5,244 bases of DNA from contig PIYA01000069.1 of the NCBI GenBank assembly GCA_003601785.1, positions 1 through 5,244 on the forward strand, read 5' to 3'. Below are positions 4,353 through 5,244 of the stretch, in pieces (within the stretch, counting starts at the first letter, position 1; the number at the start of each line of letters is the position of its first letter). The notes beneath the pieces are model-generated. The model made no database searches. It had not been told where the DNA came from and saw nothing but the letters and a program-made list of their open reading frames with translations. Position numbers and translations under genes: made by a program. The DNA is from Candidatus Bathyarchaeota archaeon (GTDB lineage Archaea > Thermoproteota > Bathyarchaeia > Bathyarchaeales > Bathycorpusculaceae).

Positions 4353-5244
4353 AAATCCTCTATCGCTTGTAAAACTTTTTTTCCACGTTGTGTTATTTTG
4401 AAGAATTTCTTTCCGTTTTTTGCGTAGCCTATTATTAATCCTTTTTTGGAGAGTTCTTTTAGGTGTTGGTAGATTGCGGCTCTTGTCATTGTTTTTCCGA
4501 GTTTTTTCCACATGTCATAGCCGTATGTGTCTTCTCTGCTTAGGATTCTCAGTATCTTCTCTTTTGTGCTTATCTCTAAGCCTACGGCTGTTGTTTTTTG
4601 TTTTTTTGTTAGCGCTTGCAGAACGTCTGTGGCTTTCAGTCCGCTTCCGGTGATTAGGCACACTACGCTTTCTTTCTTGTCGATTCCTTTCTGTTGAATT
4701 ATTTTTTTCAAGGCTGCGATAGTCGCTGAGCTTGCTGGTTCCGCAAACATTCCTTCAAATTTTGCTATTTGGAGCTCCGCTGTGAAAATTTCTGAGTCTG
4801 AAACTGTGAGGGTTAAACCGTTCGATTCTTTTATGGCTTTTATCGCCAATTCTCCTTGTAGGGGTTCAGCCACCAGAACGGCGAGGGCGTGTGTGGAAGG
4901 CTTTGAGACCTTAACTGGTTTAGACTTTCCTTGTAGTAATGGTTTAGCTATGGATGCGCATCCTTCTGGTTGAACACCGATCATTCTCGGCAGAGATTTT
5001 GTCATCCCGAGTTCTTTGAGTTCTTTAAAGCCTTTCCAGATTGAATACATGGTTCCACCGCTTCCCATCGACACTATGAACCAGTCTGGAACACCGAACT
5101 GCTCGTACACTTCATACGCGATTGTCTTTTGAGCTTCAATGACGAGGGGGTTAAGCTCCGCTGTTGCTTGATACCAGCCCGTTTCCTTCGCTAAGGCTTT
5201 GGCTCTCCTTATCGAATCATCCACTATCTCGCCGAACTCCTCGA
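4337..5244 (-). CDS. Threonine synthase-like PLP enzyme fused to a C-terminal PadR-like winged helix (5' end outside window)
   Basis: The frame is open to the right edge (EEFGEIVDDSIRR at the boundary), so the GTG at 5224 is internal and the N-terminal part with the PLP lysine is missing. Numbering from that GTG, residues 1-205 match the C-terminal two-thirds of archaeal threonine synthase, a fold-type II PLP enzyme that converts O-phosphohomoserine to threonine. LNPLVIEAQKTIAYEV (24-39), GSGGTMYSIWKGFKEL (54-69, the PLP-phosphate glycine loop), PRMIGVQPEGC (79-89), EPASSA (162-167) and ITGSGLKATD (191-200) are visible. After a basic linker, residues about 220-292 form a winged helix: YGYDMWKKLGKTMTRAAIYQ, the recognition-helix region HLKELSKKGLI, a wing and an ITQRGKKVL helix. 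It resembles PadR-type regulators. Ordinary threonine synthases end soon after the GLK segment, so this is an enzyme-regulator fusion. A related fold-type II enzyme, such as a cysteate synthase-type paralogue, cannot be excluded. Confidence 0.8.
   Translation of the reverse strand, partial: EEFGEIVDDSIRRAKALAKETGWYQATAELNPLVIEAQKTIAYEVYEQFGVPDWFIVSMGSGGTMYSIWKGFKELKELGMTKSLPRMIGVQPEGCASIAKPLLQGKSKPVKVSKPSTHALAVLVAEPLQGELAIKAIKESNGLTLTVSDSEIFTAELQIAKFEGMFAEPASSATIAALKKIIQQKGIDKKESVVCLITGSGLKATDVLQALTKKQKTTAVGLEISTKEKILRILSREDTYGYDMWKKLGKTMTRAAIYQHLKELSKKGLIIGYAKNGKKFFKITQRGKKVLQAIEDLKLLL

Noticed and set aside
4299..4511. 70-residue minus-strand basic frame across the end of the threonine synthase-like gene
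   Set aside because: It is an alternative frame of the winged-helix segment, with no family features.
4420..4653. Plus-strand Leu-rich frame that resembles a small membrane protein
   Set aside because: The hydrophobic Leu/Phe-rich composition results from reading opposite Lys/Glu-rich codons of the winged-helix and linker region.

Overview
The window looks archaeal, most likely a moderately AT-rich member of the TACK archaea such as the Bathyarchaeia. This is inferred from archaeal-style TATA boxes without bacterial -35/-10 pairs, an archaeal-type threonine synthase, a stand-alone HypE/PurM-like AIR-synthase protein, and GT2 proteins with short hydrophobic tails. No RNA gene, insertion sequence or CRISPR array was seen.

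Layout, left to right. The first 600 bases hold the 3' end of a membrane-associated glycosyltransferase-like protein and a small one-helix membrane protein, both on the plus strand and 9 bases apart. Facing them on the minus strand (547-1640) is a radical SAM/SPASM protein. Its reading frame is broken by what looks like one missing base near 919-955. About 100 bases of divergent control sequence (1641-1743) separate it from a plus-strand family 2 glycosyltransferase (1744-2523). From 2485 to the right edge everything reads on the minus strand in the order threonine synthase with a C-terminal winged helix (5' end outside the window), ECF transporter S component, AIR-synthase/HypE-like protein.

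How the genes may work together. The left half is probably a cell-surface glycan neighbourhood: two glycosyltransferases, a small membrane protein and a radical SAM enzyme. The right half is a possible small regulon. A PLP-dependent fold-type II enzyme carries a DNA-binding domain and sits directly upstream of an ECF vitamin-type transporter gene. That gene has its own TATA box, and a long perfect palindrome lies at the predicted transcription start. The arrangement resembles, with different protein parts, the bacterial MocR/PdxR regulators, which fuse a winged helix to a PLP enzyme fold. This link is inference and is the most interesting idea in the window.

Both convergent gene pairs overlap at their 3' ends (53 and 39 bases). 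Both starts of the divergent pair lie next to short perfect inverted repeats that include their Shine-Dalgarno sequences.
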